A stretch of 64,000 bases of DNA from Marchantia polymorpha subsp. ruderalis (lineage: Eukaryota > Streptophyta > Marchantiopsida > Marchantiales > Marchantiaceae), in contig AP031353.1 in assembly GCA_037833965.1 (NCBI GenBank), forward strand, positions 6,512,501 through 6,576,500, read 5' to 3'. The stretch's first letter is position 1; each line of letters begins with the position of its first letter. Of the stretch, positions 38,222-50,626 are shown in pieces. The position numbers were made by a program, and so were the translations under genes. Below the pieces are notes generated by a model, which saw only the letters and a list, made by a program, of their open reading frames with translations, did no database searches and was not told the DNA's origin.

Positions 38222-39499
38222 ATGATGAGTGTGGACGGTCGCGTGGAACCAGAGACACGGGCGGACCTTCGGCAGCCTCCGCTGCCAGATGAATTGGTGG
38301 AAAAGATCGTGTCCATGATGCCGTTTCCTTCCATTCTGAAAGCGAGGGTGCTCTCCAAGGGCTGGGCAGCAAAGTTCAATAGCGACGTAGCGCCGTCTTC
38401 CGGGCACCACAAGCAAGAAACGATCCAGACAATTCCGCTATCCCCATTTCTCAAACAGGTGATGGAAAGGTCCAACACCACCTGGGAAGCCTTCTGTCCT
38501 GCCTTTCTGCGGAGAGACAGCTTCGAAGTGATCGCATACAATCGGACGACTAATTGCTGGCAGAAACTGCACTCCCTGGCCTACCTCCCGGTCGATTTCG
38601 TCCGCCAAGACCTCACTGCCGAGGGCAGCCTGGTGTGTGGATCTGTGATCGAGGAGTGCAATGTGCACGAACATAACTTGTACGTGACAAACGTGCTCAC
38701 CAGGGCCTACAGAGTCCTGCCTCTGCCGCCCAACATTTCCTCGGTCGGGTGCAAGCACTTGTTGCAGCAGGGCGCCGATGGATACTCCGTGGTCGTGTTC
38801 AGCCTGGATCCTCACTGCCGACAGAATGACCCCTACACCTTCGACGCACAGGTTTACAACTCCAAGGTTCACAGTTGGAAAACGACCAAAGTCATCATCG
38901 AGCATGACTTCTACATGAGCCCTCAATGCAGCGCGTATCTTGATGAAACTCTGTACATAGTGTCAAGACACGGGCTCGGGGTGCTGACGTCCGGGGAGAT
39001 CGGAATTCTGGCCCTGAATGTGGAGGACTTGCGGTGGGAGATGTTTTACATGTCGTTCCCGGCTCTGAGCAGGCCGTGCACATCCGTCACCCCGGTGCGC
39101 TGCGGAGACCAGCTGCTGCTGGTGTTGTCGTTGGACGTGGAGCCTCGCCGCACTTGGCTCAATCTGTGGGACAAGCCTTACCGCCAAAGAATCTCGTCCA
39201 TAAATTCTCAGCAGAGCTTGTTGGTGATGAGGGTGAATCTCAAGACTCGACAGCTCGCCCTGGTGACGCGAGGCCCCCCTGAACATCTGTGCGTGGGAGC
39301 ACTGCACAACAACCCCGTCACGGATGGCACGTACATTTACTTCGGGTCCAAGAGCAGCACCTCGGTCGTAACCTACAATGTAGAGCAAGACGAATGGAGC
39401 AGTATTCCCCCTGTCCCTCAAGCGGCAGGAATCACCCGAGGATTTCAGTGGAGCGCCTTCTCGTTCCGCCCGGGCTTGAATTCTTTTCTGGCTGTTTGA
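38222..39499 (+). CDS. F-box/kelch-like protein
   Basis: A single uninterrupted exon of 425 residues. The frame is open further upstream but only from GTG, so the ATG at 38222 (a double ATG) is the sensible start. Residues about 20-52 are an F-box, starting LPDELVEKIVSMMPFPS and followed by the typical ARVLSKGWAAKF. The rest is a beta-rich region with kelch-like blades, each ending in a Trp-containing strand (for example VYNSKVHSWKTTKV, LNVEDLRWEMF and YNVEQDEWSSIPPVP). The expected role is substrate receptor of an SCF (SKP1-CUL1-F-box) ubiquitin ligase; the substrate is unknown. Intronless F-box genes of this layout are common in plants. The blades are too degenerate to count, so galactose-oxidase-like is an alternative label. 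Confidence 0.88.
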   Translation: MMSVDGRVEPETRADLRQPPLPDELVEKIVSMMPFPSILKARVLSKGWAAKFNSDVAPSSGHHKQETIQTIPLSPFLKQVMERSNTTWEAFCPAFLRRDSFEVIAYNRTTNCWQKLHSLAYLPVDFVRQDLTAEGSLVCGSVIEECNVHEHNLYVTNVLTRAYRVLPLPPNISSVGCKHLLQQGADGYSVVVFSLDPHCRQNDPYTFDAQVYNSKVHSWKTTKVIIEHDFYMSPQCSAYLDETLYIVSRHGLGVLTSGEIGILALNVEDLRWEMFYMSFPALSRPCTSVTPVRCGDQLLLVLSLDVEPRRTWLNLWDKPYRQRISSINSQQSLLVMRVNLKTRQLALVTRGPPEHLCVGALHNNPVTDGTYIYFGSKSSTSVVTYNVEQDEWSSIPPVPQAAGITRGFQWSAFSFRPGLNSFLAV

Positions 39500-40731
39500 C
39501 TGATCAATCAGGGGAATGCCAACCAGCCCGACTGTGTACACTCACCACGTGCCCCTCATTGTTCGAGCGCAGAGACTCAAGCTTGATCCCGTCAGGTGTC
39601 GTTGCTCTGATTGCGAGTATCGCTAGAATCTGTGAGCAGCCTCGATGTAAATTTTCATTTGCCGCTCGCTAACTAGACTGGACTAGATTAGAATATTGCC
39701 TGTTTACAATAATTCGCACTGCGTCGAGAGGCGAGGACGAGGAGGTGGCTGACTCCTCCACGATCGATGTGGTCTGCGGGGGAGTGGCTGAAGCTGCAGG
39801 GTTCTGCTCGAGGTGGGGCACTTAGGAACGACGTAGGAACGTAGATATGTAAATTGCTCATTTACCATTATAATAATTGAAGGGAGATCATTTTGCTCCT
39901 CAAGAAACATTGTGTCCACGAGAGTCTTCTCTGTCCATAACCCATCACTCCGACGACAGCTTCAAGAAGTCATGGATGGTCCGGGTCGATCAAGAAGACA
40001 GTACAGGAACGTTGGACGATCCGAATTCGCTTCCAAGCGTTACATTCTGGGTCTGGTTAAGCGCATCCGTTCATGGTTTTCTGCTGTCGGCTTGGAGGTA
40101 GATGAATGAGAAGTCAGTCAGTCAGTCAGTCAGTCAGTCAGTTCGAATCAACGACGAGTCAGAATGCCAATGGACAAATCGTCGACGTCAGACCTTAGCT
40201 CGCTCGGAAAGGCTTCAAAGTCTCACACTTTGCTTTCACAAATCACAAACGAGTTTGACTTTTTTATACCAGAATCTACTGACCATTCCGTGGCTTGCAC
40301 TCTCGATAGCTGGCAAGAATCTCAAGATCAATGTGCTCATGGAGTACAGTAACAGTAGTTGGATTCTTTGCCTGTTCAAATTCCTCGGCACAAGTATTTT
40401 CTAATGCGTCCTACAAAAAGACAATTCTATTGCTTCCTGGCGGTAATCCCGACGATTCCAGCATCGGGTGATCTCTACTGAACGACACGACCCTAAAGAA
40501 ATAAGCAAACACAACAAGATAAGATTTTTGGCATGTGTCCAGCTGCCGCGGGATAATTCACTGCTGCACATTCTCCGGGTACAATTCCCGGAAATGTGTT
40601 TAGACTCCACATGTTTTGACCAGAATCCGAAGAAGGGAAGTGCGATGAAAGCTCTGAATTTCAAAATCAAAGTATATGTAACAGCCTCAGAACACAGAAG
40701 CCAATGAAACCCTCCTCGAGCTCTTCTACTT
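39500..40731. other. Intergenic; F-box 3' flank and small-protein 3' flank
   Basis: No coding region is supported. The two flanking genes converge here, so the stretch should hold both 3' untranslated regions. It includes the AGTC microsatellite at 40112-40142. Confidence 0.5.
40112..40142. repeat. (AGTC)n microsatellite
   Basis: Nearly eight AGTC units without interruption. A second, shorter array of the same unit lies at 41763-41779 beside a GA microsatellite. Confidence 0.95.
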
Positions 40732-41187
40732 CTAGGAACCCAACTTCTGCTGTGAAGAAGCAGCCGACAACAGAGCCACGCTCACCAGCACGGGCGTTGT
40801 GATCATGATGAGCGCTTGCACGAGATTGGGCTCGGTGATACTTGGCACCAGAACACTTCCATACTTTATGGCTATTGCTCCACCGGTACAGGCGGCCATA
40901 AACTTCCCCAAATACTTCCAGTCCTGTGACGCGAGTGAAGTCAATGGAGGTTTATTATTTCCGTTCCCGTCCCCGAGCCCTGCTCTCACGCTGAATGTGC
41001 GCAAGTTCGCAGGTCCCGACGTGCGGTCAGTACCTTGACGAATGGACAACTGATGTACTAGGGAAGGCCTCGGCCGGCCCAGAGACGTAGCGCCTCTCGG
41101 CCTTCCATCGATCGAGGCTGCACTTCCCGAGTAGTACGATGACACCGGCGGACATGTACAGCAGCGCAGAGCAAGAAGTTCCGCCAT
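40732..41187 (-). CDS. Small plastid-type membrane protein, function unknown
   Basis: A single exon of 151 residues from ATG 41187 to TAG 40732. The first 65 or so residues are Ser/Arg/Gly-rich with few acids, like a chloroplast transit peptide. The mature part begins around a motif containing DWKYLGKF, then has a Gly/Ala-rich hydrophobic segment (AACTGGAIAIKYGSVLVP) and a second hydrophobic helix (NLVQALIMITTPVLVSVALL). From memory of plant genomes, small plastid proteins with a similar WKYLGK...IKYGS...P.I..PN...AL.MI arrangement exist but have no assigned function, so I call it conserved-looking rather than named. Possible location: thylakoid or envelope membrane. Confidence 0.68.
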   Translation of the reverse strand: MAELLALRCCTCPPVSSYYSGSAASIDGRPRGATSLGRPRPSLVHQLSIRQGTDRTSGPANLRTFSVRAGLGDGNGNNKPPLTSLASQDWKYLGKFMAACTGGAIAIKYGSVLVPSITEPNLVQALIMITTPVLVSVALLSAASSQQKLGS

Positions 41188-41682
41188 AGCTCCGCCGGTC
41201 CTCCAGAATCTCTTGGAGACGCTTCTCGTTGTCAGTTGTAAATGTCAAGCACTCGGGGCTCAATATTCTGCAAATGAATTTTCCTGCCGAGTTCCGAAAA
41301 AATAACCTGGACTCGAATTGAATGCGAGAGTCTAACGCTCTCCCGACCAATCAACGACATGGGAGGTATCCCTCGTTCGTCCTGTTCACGCATTTCGTCT
41401 GTGAGACGTCAGCAACGACAAGGGTCTGACTTCCATGTGTTCGCTTCTTATCTTGGAAGTTACACGTGAGCCAATTATATATGCCGGCTTTATGGTGGGT
41501 TTGGGCCGGCCGAGTCGGGCATATGACTAACTTGCATACACTCACGTAAACACGCACGGAAGAACCAATTGGCACACCATCGCTCCAGCCGAAAACACAA
41601 TGGCTGGCGTCAAAATAAGGTCATTGATTGGGTTGTTGATAAATGGGGACGATTCACTGCCCACAGAAGCGTCAAGACATTT

Positions 41683-41694
<12 letters not shown>

Positions 41695-41740
<46 letters not shown>
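41695..41740. repeat. (AG)23 microsatellite
   Basis: A perfect AG dinucleotide array of 46 nt. Confidence 0.95.
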
Positions 41741-41744
<4 letters not shown>

Positions 41745-44544
41745 GGGCCGAAACTGGCAGGCAGTCAGTCAGTCAGTCAATCAATTAATCAATCATCATC
41801 ATGGTCGACAGGCTCCGGCTCCGAAAGAACCTCTGTCCTGCTCTCATGCCATTCACGTCCCTGGACGCTTACGTCGTGGCACCGCTGTTCTCTCCAATTC
41901 TTAAAAGAACACCATCCCAAGCGGGTGCGGGAAATCTAAGGGCTAATTTTTTTTCCCAATGTGCAATCTGTCCTTTCCACTCCTCCATTATCGAAACGGC
42001 AAGAGCAGGACTTTTGTGCTCCGGCGGGCAAGTGCATCGATTGACTCGTGGGCCGCCCGTACCAGAAGTCTTGTTGAGAGAGAGAGAGAGAGATCGAAGA
42101 CTCAGCGAAACCAGTGAGAAATGTTGCAAGAAATCTGGCACATGACTCGAGTCACTGTAAAGGAATTCCTGGCGAATTTGGTGCACTATATCGGGAAATT
42201 CAGCTTCTCTGGATGAAGTGGAGGGATGTCTACTGTGGTTAAGTGTGAATGCCGCAGTCGGGCAAGACGACTGTGCCGAGGAAGACGATGATGCACCGGC
42301 TGGACACTGTACGGTGCAACAGTTTGTGTGCCTGGTTTCGTAGCGCGCTCCGTGCGTCCGTGGCTGCGTCCGTCGTTCCACGATGTTCTTCGGCCTCGAC
42401 GTGCCGTTCGCGTGCAGCCCCGCACGTTCTTGTTCGTTGCCCGTCGACCTTCTCTCGACGACGCCTCAGTTCGTCGTTCGACCAGTCATCGAGTCCTCAA
42501 CGCACGAGAAATTGGGTGTCGCTGGTAAAACCCGATGACAAATATTCTCAATATGGAACAAACAAGGAACCAAGTATTTCAGGAAAACGACAGATGAACC
42601 CGTCGTGAAGTACCAGACAACAACCAAAGGGATAAACATGCGACCAATTCCCAATAAATCACATGAGAAATATGATTTGCAGCACGTGAGACATCTCAAC
42701 AAATTTTATTATATGAAGCGACAAAGAATCATCAACTAATGTGATTTAATTTGTATGTATTAACGTGGTTTATTGTGAATTATACGATAAGCAAAAAAAC
42801 CATTATTTTTACAGCACTCTTTGGTAGATTGTCACAACATATCTCATAATGAATCAGGATGTCAGGATCCATAACTACAAGAAAAATCCAGCGATGGAAA
42901 ATAAAGACTTGAATGTATATTCATCCAAGATGGTGGATAACCAATCTTCCTAATCAGTTTCATATGTATAAAATCTTTTTTCTAACAAATGCGACAATAA
43001 CTTGATTCTCATGGAGCAAGTTGTGAACTCACTTGCAGTGCATCATGACAATGATTTATCATCCTCATGATGGACCCATCATCCTCATTGTTTTTTTCTT
43101 AACTGTTAAGATTGATTAAGAATTATAGAATTGTATGCTTTGAAAATATCTAAATCATGAATATGTGTGCAACCACAAATTAATACAGAAAAGAACTATA
43201 TTGATATCAAAGTAGCCAAAAAGTTTTTTTGTTAGCTATACTATCATAAAAAATAATTCTTCAAATAAATTGGTAATAAGATTCGTCTCTTTTTCAATAC
43301 TCAACTTCTTTTTTTTTGTGATGTCATCAAAGATAAACGTGATACTCTTTTTGAAGGCTTGATCGCTTGACAAAAACATATCAAAATTAGTGTCTATAGT
43401 AAAAGTCTTTGAACCTTAATAAATATTAATACGTGAATAAGCTTCCTAATGCTGATAATTCTGGAATTCAAATAAAATACATGTGAACCAGCATGACATG
43501 TAGTGTATCCACATGATGTCATCTAAATGCATTGCATGCTCAACAAATAAAACCTTTACGTAACGTAAAACAAAGTTCTTTAACCCTCTCAAATGAATAG
43601 CCATGTTGATTGCACAGAATAATTAGTTTAACGACACTAAAAAAAATTGAAAAATATAAATTTCAACCTTTGAAAAAAAATTCAACTCATGTACATATGT
43701 CATTTTAAATATCGCTTTTAATGTTCACCAGCAAGATGATTTCCACATAACATCTATGAGTGTTCTGATGCCTAACCATTTCACAATCTCATTGTAAAAA
43801 TTGATGATACTTGAGGATGAAGATGTGCTTAACAAGGCACAATTATAGGGTAAAATGAAACCTGTTGGGCCCCTCAAGAGGTCCCATCAAGTAATTTACT
43901 ATCTTACGGCAAGCTTGATAGCATCTAGGGCATGGTAACTGAAAGGAAATTCTCAACTCTTAGTCCTACTCTCTTAACTCATATACAGCAAAGAAGAAGG
44001 TTTGAAAAAGTCCAAGAACATGACTAAGTACAAAGGAAAATTAAGCAGATGCAATTGTTCAAAATCTTATTTGATGTCAGTTTGCAATTCCTGGAAAGTG
44101 CCGACATCTTGTCTACTCGTAAAAGTCGGTGATTCTTAGACTGCACTGTCTTACAGGACACGAGACCTGGGGGAGAGGCATTGACTGCGAAGGCCACTAC
44201 GTTCCTTCAATCTACATCCCCCTCCCTAAATTACAACTCATAGAGTATGTGCTATATTCTTCTTTCTCCTATATTTGTCGTAGCAAAGTATCATTCTTAA
44301 ATTCAGTAGCCTGCGCAAATTTCTTTAAACATATTAGCGTCTTCTGCTATAAAACTTAGCATTACCCATGTATATGTCGACCATGAGAAAATAAGATGGA
44401 CATCACTCGGTGAAGGGGTGCAACGTGGTCAAGGTCAACGAAGGAAAAAATGTCTTGTGAATAGAGCTGATGACTTTGATACTAGCTAAACCTTTTCGCA
44501 TTCCAATTCAGGAAAACGGGTTCAGGAATCAGGGGAATACAGCC

Positions 44545-44602
44545 GGTGTGTGGATCGTGGAATCTGAACCCCTGGTGTGTGGATCGTGGAATCTGAACCC
44601 CT
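44545..44602. repeat. Perfect 29-bp tandem duplication
   Basis: Two identical copies, starting GGTGTGTGGATCG and ending AACCCCT, lie head to tail (44545-44573 and 44574-44602). The flanks also share CAGCCGGTGT before copy 1 and after copy 2, which suggests unequal exchange or replication slippage. Confidence 0.95.
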
Positions 44603-45836
44603 TGTCTGCGCAGCCGGTGTAGGCCACTTTTCGATGACACGTGGCCATCAGTCTCCGCAAACCAGTAACGAGAATCAGAATCTGGATGTCAGACTGTGAG
44701 CAAGGGAGACGGTGCAACGCTGGAGAATCTTGAGGAACTTCTCGTAAACCTCAAATGGCGTACGATACATGCTCGTTGGACCGACATTCATCTTATACCA
44801 TAAACTCAACCTCCAACTCAACCTTCTCAAAACACTACTACAGTACTGCTCTGTTCGTCTAATGTGATCTGATCGACAATAGTTCATTGCTATTCTGAGG
44901 ATCATATCGGGATATCATCATGATGAGATCAGTGTGTATTAACATTATTTATGGAAGTATATTCCGATTATCAAGTCATTACTTGGGACCGGTCTTCATC
45001 CCAGTGATTCAATATGAAAAAAACTAATGTCTTGTTGATAACAAGTGGACAATTACGGAATATTTTTTCTCTTATTGCAGTTAATTTCACAGTATGAAGA
45101 AGCATATTCAGTGGTTTGTACCTTGTTAATTGGCTAAAAGAATGAGAATTTTATCGACACATTGAAGAGTGCATGTAATTAGCAAAAAGCTTTGGAATAT
45201 TCATACTTATAATAAGCAAAAACGTATATACACTATAACTATTGGCTAGCTTCAACTATGTATCATACAACACATTTAATATCCATACACAACACAAATC
45301 ATGGCACACCAGGTCTCGTCTGAAGAGTAGAATGTTCTATGCCTTTGCGCACATGTGATGTGCCAATAGCTCTAATTGGACTGTGGCAAGACACGCTAGT
45401 GTTGAAATAGCAACAAATGATTCTTTCTAGTTTACATTCCTCCATCATCCACCACGGTCTTCAAACACTAGAGCAAAGTCCTCGGATCAAGCGCAGGTTC
45501 AATGTCACTTACGAGAAAAGACATCAACAGATATCGATCGATTATTAAAGTCGTTAAATACGAGCAAATTCAACATTGTCGTATGGAACATGGACAGCTC
45601 GAAAGGAAGGAAGGAGACCTCGTGAGTATCTATTTCCGAGCAATCGATCAATCACCACATGGTGTACCCGGGCATTGTAAATCAACGCCTCAAAATCGAC
45701 GGATGTACCGCCTGGACCGATGGATGAGAATCGGACGGTCGAGTCCTGCAGTCGATGCAGTGCAGGTTCGGTGCGTAGGCTCTGGCTAAGAAGTGCAGCA
45801 AACCATGGTCATGGACAGTTAACAGAGCGCTCCAAA

Positions 45837-45894
45837 TGGATGGATGGATGGATGGATGGATGGACGGACGGACAGACGGACGGACACCGCAAGG
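45837..45894. repeat. (GGAT)n(GGAC)n tetranucleotide array
   Basis: About seven TGGA units are followed by GGAC/AGAC units in the GC-rich region 0.9 kb upstream of the TMN start codon. A related GCAGACAGACGG tract occurs again near 46565-46592. Confidence 0.9.
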
Positions 45895-46750
45895 AAGGAG
45901 AGGAGACGAGGGGAGCGTTAGCAGGAGCAGCACAAAGAACGCCGGCGAGAGGGGCCGACGGGAGCGATTCCTCGAGCAGAAACAGGGGCGCGGCAATAAT
46001 TCCACTCGAATGAAGGACGAGGTCGTGTGTCGAATTTCTACGCAGGCCACGAGAATCCGGCCTTTTGTTGGCTAGCGGATTCAGCGACAATTCGAGGCGG
46101 CGGTTGAGGTTGCGCGAAGTCGGCCGAGTGCCGCGCTCGTCGTTGTTGCAAGAGCAGAGGCGACGCGAGCCGAGACGAGTCGAGAGCAGAGCAGGATTCG
46201 ATTCGCAGGGGAGAAAGAGTAATAGTGCTCTGCTCTGCAGCAGCTCTCGTCGGTTTGGTCTTGTGTTCTTTGGGCATGTCTGCCAGAGAGCAGAGGGCGA
46301 TCAGGACTTGGAACTCCTCATCGCACAGCAGCGAGCGAGAGTGACCAGAGCACTGGCTGGCTCGGCTTGGCTGGGGTGGGTTGGAGAGAGACCGAGGTGG
46401 AGATTGAGCGCCGGTCGGGTGGGTCGTCCCGCATTCGACGCGATCGTGCTGGTTTGACGTTGAGCAAATTCTTGGTCGTTGGTTCTTTGGAGGGGAGGTT
46501 TTCACGTTCTGGGCGTCTCTTAATTGGGCTAGGGTTCTTGTGTCGTGGGGGTAAACTCGTGCTGGGCAGACAGACGGTAGGCAGACAGACGGACCTTGTA
46601 CTTCAAGAAGAGAGCCACATCGGGCTCGAGTGATTGATTGAGTTCATGGATCAGATCATTTGTTTTGCAGAGTGAGCAGAGCCGGAGTCGCGTTGGTGAA
46701 AGAGGAAGCGAGATCAGGCCGAAACGAGGACATTCTTTGTCTGTCTAGCA

Positions 46751-49700
46751 ATGGCGGACTCCAGATTTTTTGTCCTTCTCTTCGCGCTATGTTTTGCTGC
46801 GATGATGTCTGTCGATGCCACCAGATCGGAGCCGGGATCGGGTATGCGACGTCTATTGGGAGGTCGGGATCACAAATATCAAGAGGCTGAACTTGTACCT
46901 CTGTACGCCAACAAAGTGGGCCCTTTCCACAATCCCAGGTGAGCTCGTGCGCCGATGGCTGCTGGTTCTATGATTTCACTGCTGAGATCAGACTCGTTGG
47001 ATCAGAGTGCATCAAAACACCGAATGGCTTCGTTCACATCTGAATTTTCTGTCCGGGGCTGGACCCGGGTTGCACGTCATTGCAAGAACAGATCACAGAT
47101 GAGGGAGGTTTCAGTAAGTTATTTGAGCCTTGTTTATGTTCATAGGAGCGAAAGATAACAATGTGTTGGGATGATTCCGCCCCAGATCAGACACGTACTT
47201 GCTTGAAATCTCGGAATTGATCAGTAACATCCAACTTGGAACTTGTGGATTTCCTTACAGCGAAACGTATCAGTACTACGACTTGCCCTTCTGCACCCCG
47301 AAAGATATGAAGCATAAAACTGAAGACCTTGGAGAGGTCCTTGAAGGAGACCGCATGGTCACAACTATGTACAATGTGACCTTTAAAACTGACAAGAGTC
47401 TGGAAGAGCTATGTTCTACCGTTCTTACTGTCGATCAAGTGAAGAAGTTCCGAAAAGCTGTTGAGCAGGATTACTACTTTCAGGCATGAATTTATTTATG
47501 CGGGGTACTTTACTTGAAAATAGTCAGAGACGCACATGATGTCGAACAGGTTGGCGTCCTTTGATGTATCTGAGAGAAAATCCCAGCCATTCTCCTAATT
47601 GCACAAGATATTACATGTTTGCAGATGTATTTTGACGATCTCCCTCTGTGGGGTTTCATTGGAAAAGCCGAAGCCCCTGAGGAGCAGAAGGAACAACACT
47701 ATCTTCTGTACACCCACGTCCACTTCAAAGTTTTTTACAATGATGACCGTGTCATAGAGATTGCTGTTACGACTGACGGGAAACAGGCGAAGGATATTAC
47801 GAACGATAATCCTGTGACAGTGACTTTCACATATTCTGTGAAGTGGGAGCCAACTACGAAGACTTTTGATAGACGTATGGAGAAGTATCAGAAGTACTCC
47901 TTCTTACCACAGCATCTGGAAATCCACTGGTTTTCCATCATCAATTCCTGTGTGACTGTTCTGCTTTTGACCGGTTTTCTTGCGACAATCCTCATGCGTG
48001 TCCTGAAGAACGACTTCATCAAGTAAGTGGTGATTCAGTACGCTTGTGTAGTATACATAATTTGCAACTGCACCGATTGATTTGAGTATCGTCTTTGGGT
48101 TGGACATTTCTCGTACGTAGCTAAGCTCTGGATTTGTCTGCATGAATTTTTGAGTGGCAGCCGAGTAAACCCACTTCTTGCTACGCATCCTGATTTGGGG
48201 ATTGCCACCACGTAAATACCAGCATTGGATTCTATCTAGCTTCAACAGCATTACGAGCTTTGATGGTCTTATATATCAGGTACACAAAGGAAGATGAAGA
48301 AGACCCCGAGGAAACTGGTTGGAAGTACATTCATGGAGATGTTTTTCGATTTCCTCCGCATCCCAAGTAAGTTGAAAATATTTTTATATCTTATAAGCTT
48401 ATTGGTATAAGTAATGTCGAGCGGGCCCTGTGATCCCAAGCTGCAATATTGCGTATGAGCTTCTCAGATTATCCTATAGATCTTGTGTTTCTATCCCAAG
48501 ATTTTTCTATGAAAAGCTGCTGTCGTGAAAGGACGTGCAACCGCAGCTTTCTGCCGCAGCATATAATCTTTTCTATACGTCATACTCGCCTCTGTGGAGT
48601 CTTGAAGCCTCTTCATGCGGGTTCGATGTGAAGATGTTCTTTGTTGGCCTCAACAAAGTAACGGTGGGTTAAATTCTAGAGAGATCATAACGGCCGCAAA
48701 ATTAAGTAGGATGTTCTTAGTTTTACGTATGCACAACTCAAGCTGGATGATCTAATTGGTTTCGTTTTTTGTCTACGATGATTGCAGTATCTTCGCAGCG
48801 GTTATTGGAAGTGGAACACAACTCTTGGTCCTCATGTTGTGCATTTTTGCTCTATCACTGGTGGGAGTATTCTATCCATACAACCGCGGAGCGCTGAACA
48901 CGGCTTGCCTCGTCATTTATGCCCTGACGGCCGGTATTTCTGGATATGTGTCTGCCCATCTTTATCGGCAAATGGGTGGCGAGCAATGGGTCTGTATTTA
49001 CATCCGTTTACCTCTAATTCATCATTTTTTTTGTCAAATATTGTGTTCCTACGCTTTGAATAGCTGGTCAACCACTCATATTTAACCATTGTAGAAGCGT
49101 TGCGCGCAGCTTGAGTTAGCTCAGTCCTTCACAGCTTGTATTCGACTCAACATTATGCTGATTGTTCTTTTTTGCTGTACATGTATTTAAATGTCGAATC
49201 TGCTTGTCATCGCAGGTGCGAAACTTGATGCTCACAGGTTCGCTATTTTGTGGACCCATGTTCCTGGTGTTTTGCTTCAACAACACTGTTGCTATTGTTT
49301 ATGGATCTTCTCAAGCATTGCCATTTGGCACAATGGTCATCATAGCCATCATCTGGGCGCTTGTTACTTTCCCGCTAACAGTAAGAACCGCTTTCACAGA
49401 GTTAGCTCTATGTTGTTATTTCTCCTCATTTTTTTCTCCTTCATTGTTCTCGTTCTCGTTTGTGATTAGGCCAAGCACTTTCTCAATGGTTTACTGTTAT
49501 GTAGCTGTTGAATGCACATAGATCTTGAAAAAGTCATCGCTGGTCAGTTCCTGTAAACTTTCGATGTGGTCTTTTTCTGGTCCCAATCTCTCGATATCAT
49601 CGACATCCCCTTATTTTCAACTAATCCGACTTTCTTTCAAATGTCAGGTGTTGGGCGGGATTGCCGGTAAGAACAACAAGTCTGAGTTCACCGCTCCCTG

Positions 49701-50626
49701 CCGTACAAACAAGTATCCCAGAGAAATACCTTTTCTTCCCTGGTACCGAAGAGCAGTACCACAGGTAAAGCCTGGTGTGATTAAAACTACACACCTCTTT
49801 TTTGCTGTTGTTGTAGCTTCTATAAGTGTTCTCATTCATGGAGCAATATTCCGTTCACATTTTATGATTACATGTTTCCCTGAGATCAATTACTTGGTTG
49901 GAATTGGAACTAATACGTTTTTGTATATAGACATGATTGTTTGTCCCTGATTATAATATTTTTGTTACTGAAGTGGTTTTTCGTGTTTGTAGATGTGTAT
50001 GGCAGGGTTCCTTCCTTTTAGTGCTATTTATATCGAATTGTACTACATTTTTGCCAGCATGTGGGGACACAAGATCTACACCATCTACAGCATATTGTTC
50101 ATCGTCTTCATCATTCTTATCATAGTCACTGCTTTTATCACTATCGCACTCACCTATTTCCAGCTTGCAATCGAGGATCACGAGTGGTGGTGGAGGTACA
50201 ATGAAGACACTTTGCTAAAACTTGATATAGGTTTCAAGTTTTCCTTTAGTTGCAAGATGAAATGCCAGGGCCAGGTTTAATGACCTGTCTTGTTCTTCTT
50301 TTGCATCTCTGTGTCAATCTTTTGTTTATTGTTGCGGTTTTTGCGAAACTTTGTATGAGCTTTGATGTGTCCTTGTTCATTGCTCATGAAGGACGTGTTT
50401 TTGCAGGGCTGTTTTTTGTGGTGGATCCACTGGCTTCTTCATTTACGGATATTGCTTTTACTACTATTTTGCGCGATCCGAGATGACTGGTTTGATGCAG
50501 GGATCATTCTTTTTTGGATACATGGGTTGTGTCTGTTATGGGTTTTTCCTCATGCTCGGATCTGTTGGGTATCGAGCATCTCTTCTGTTTGTTCGGCACA
50601 TATATAGGGCAATCAAGTGCGAGTAA
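46751..50626 (+). CDS. TMN: Transmembrane nine (TMN/TM9SF, EMP70, nonaspanin) protein
   Basis: Nine exons give 600 residues: 46751-46938, 47261-47483, 47625-48022, 48280-48366, 48788-48989, 49216-49380, 49648-49764, 49993-50195 and 50407-50626. The N-terminal signal peptide (about 23 residues) is followed by the lumenal EMP70 domain with [29 protein letters not shown] and [11 protein letters not shown]. Next come nine hydrophobic segments, including [38 protein letters not shown] and EDHEWWWR. The protein ends IKCE, matching the KXD/E Golgi-retention signal of plant TMN proteins. Family members sort membrane cargo in the Golgi and endosomes. The intron after exon 2 has a GC donor; all others are GT-AG. 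It resembles the TMN2-5 side of the family more than TMN1. The gene is complete and looks functional. Confidence 0.97.

Larger units (their letters stand above)
41188..46750. other. Intergenic DNA upstream of the TMN gene
   Basis: 41.2-42.6 kb is GC-rich with GA and AGTC microsatellites and CpG-rich stretches (42.3-42.5 kb) but no recognisable protein. 42.7-44.1 kb is very AT-rich. 45.8-46.75 kb is GC-rich and is probably the promoter and leader of the TMN gene. Open frames on both strands in the GC-rich part are Arg/Ser/Pro-rich and show no domain. Confidence 0.5.

Noticed and set aside
46065-46630. Arg/Ser-rich open frames just upstream of the TMN gene
   Set aside because: GC-rich leader or promoter sequence. 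Frames exist on both strands and none joins the TMN coding frame by a usable splice.
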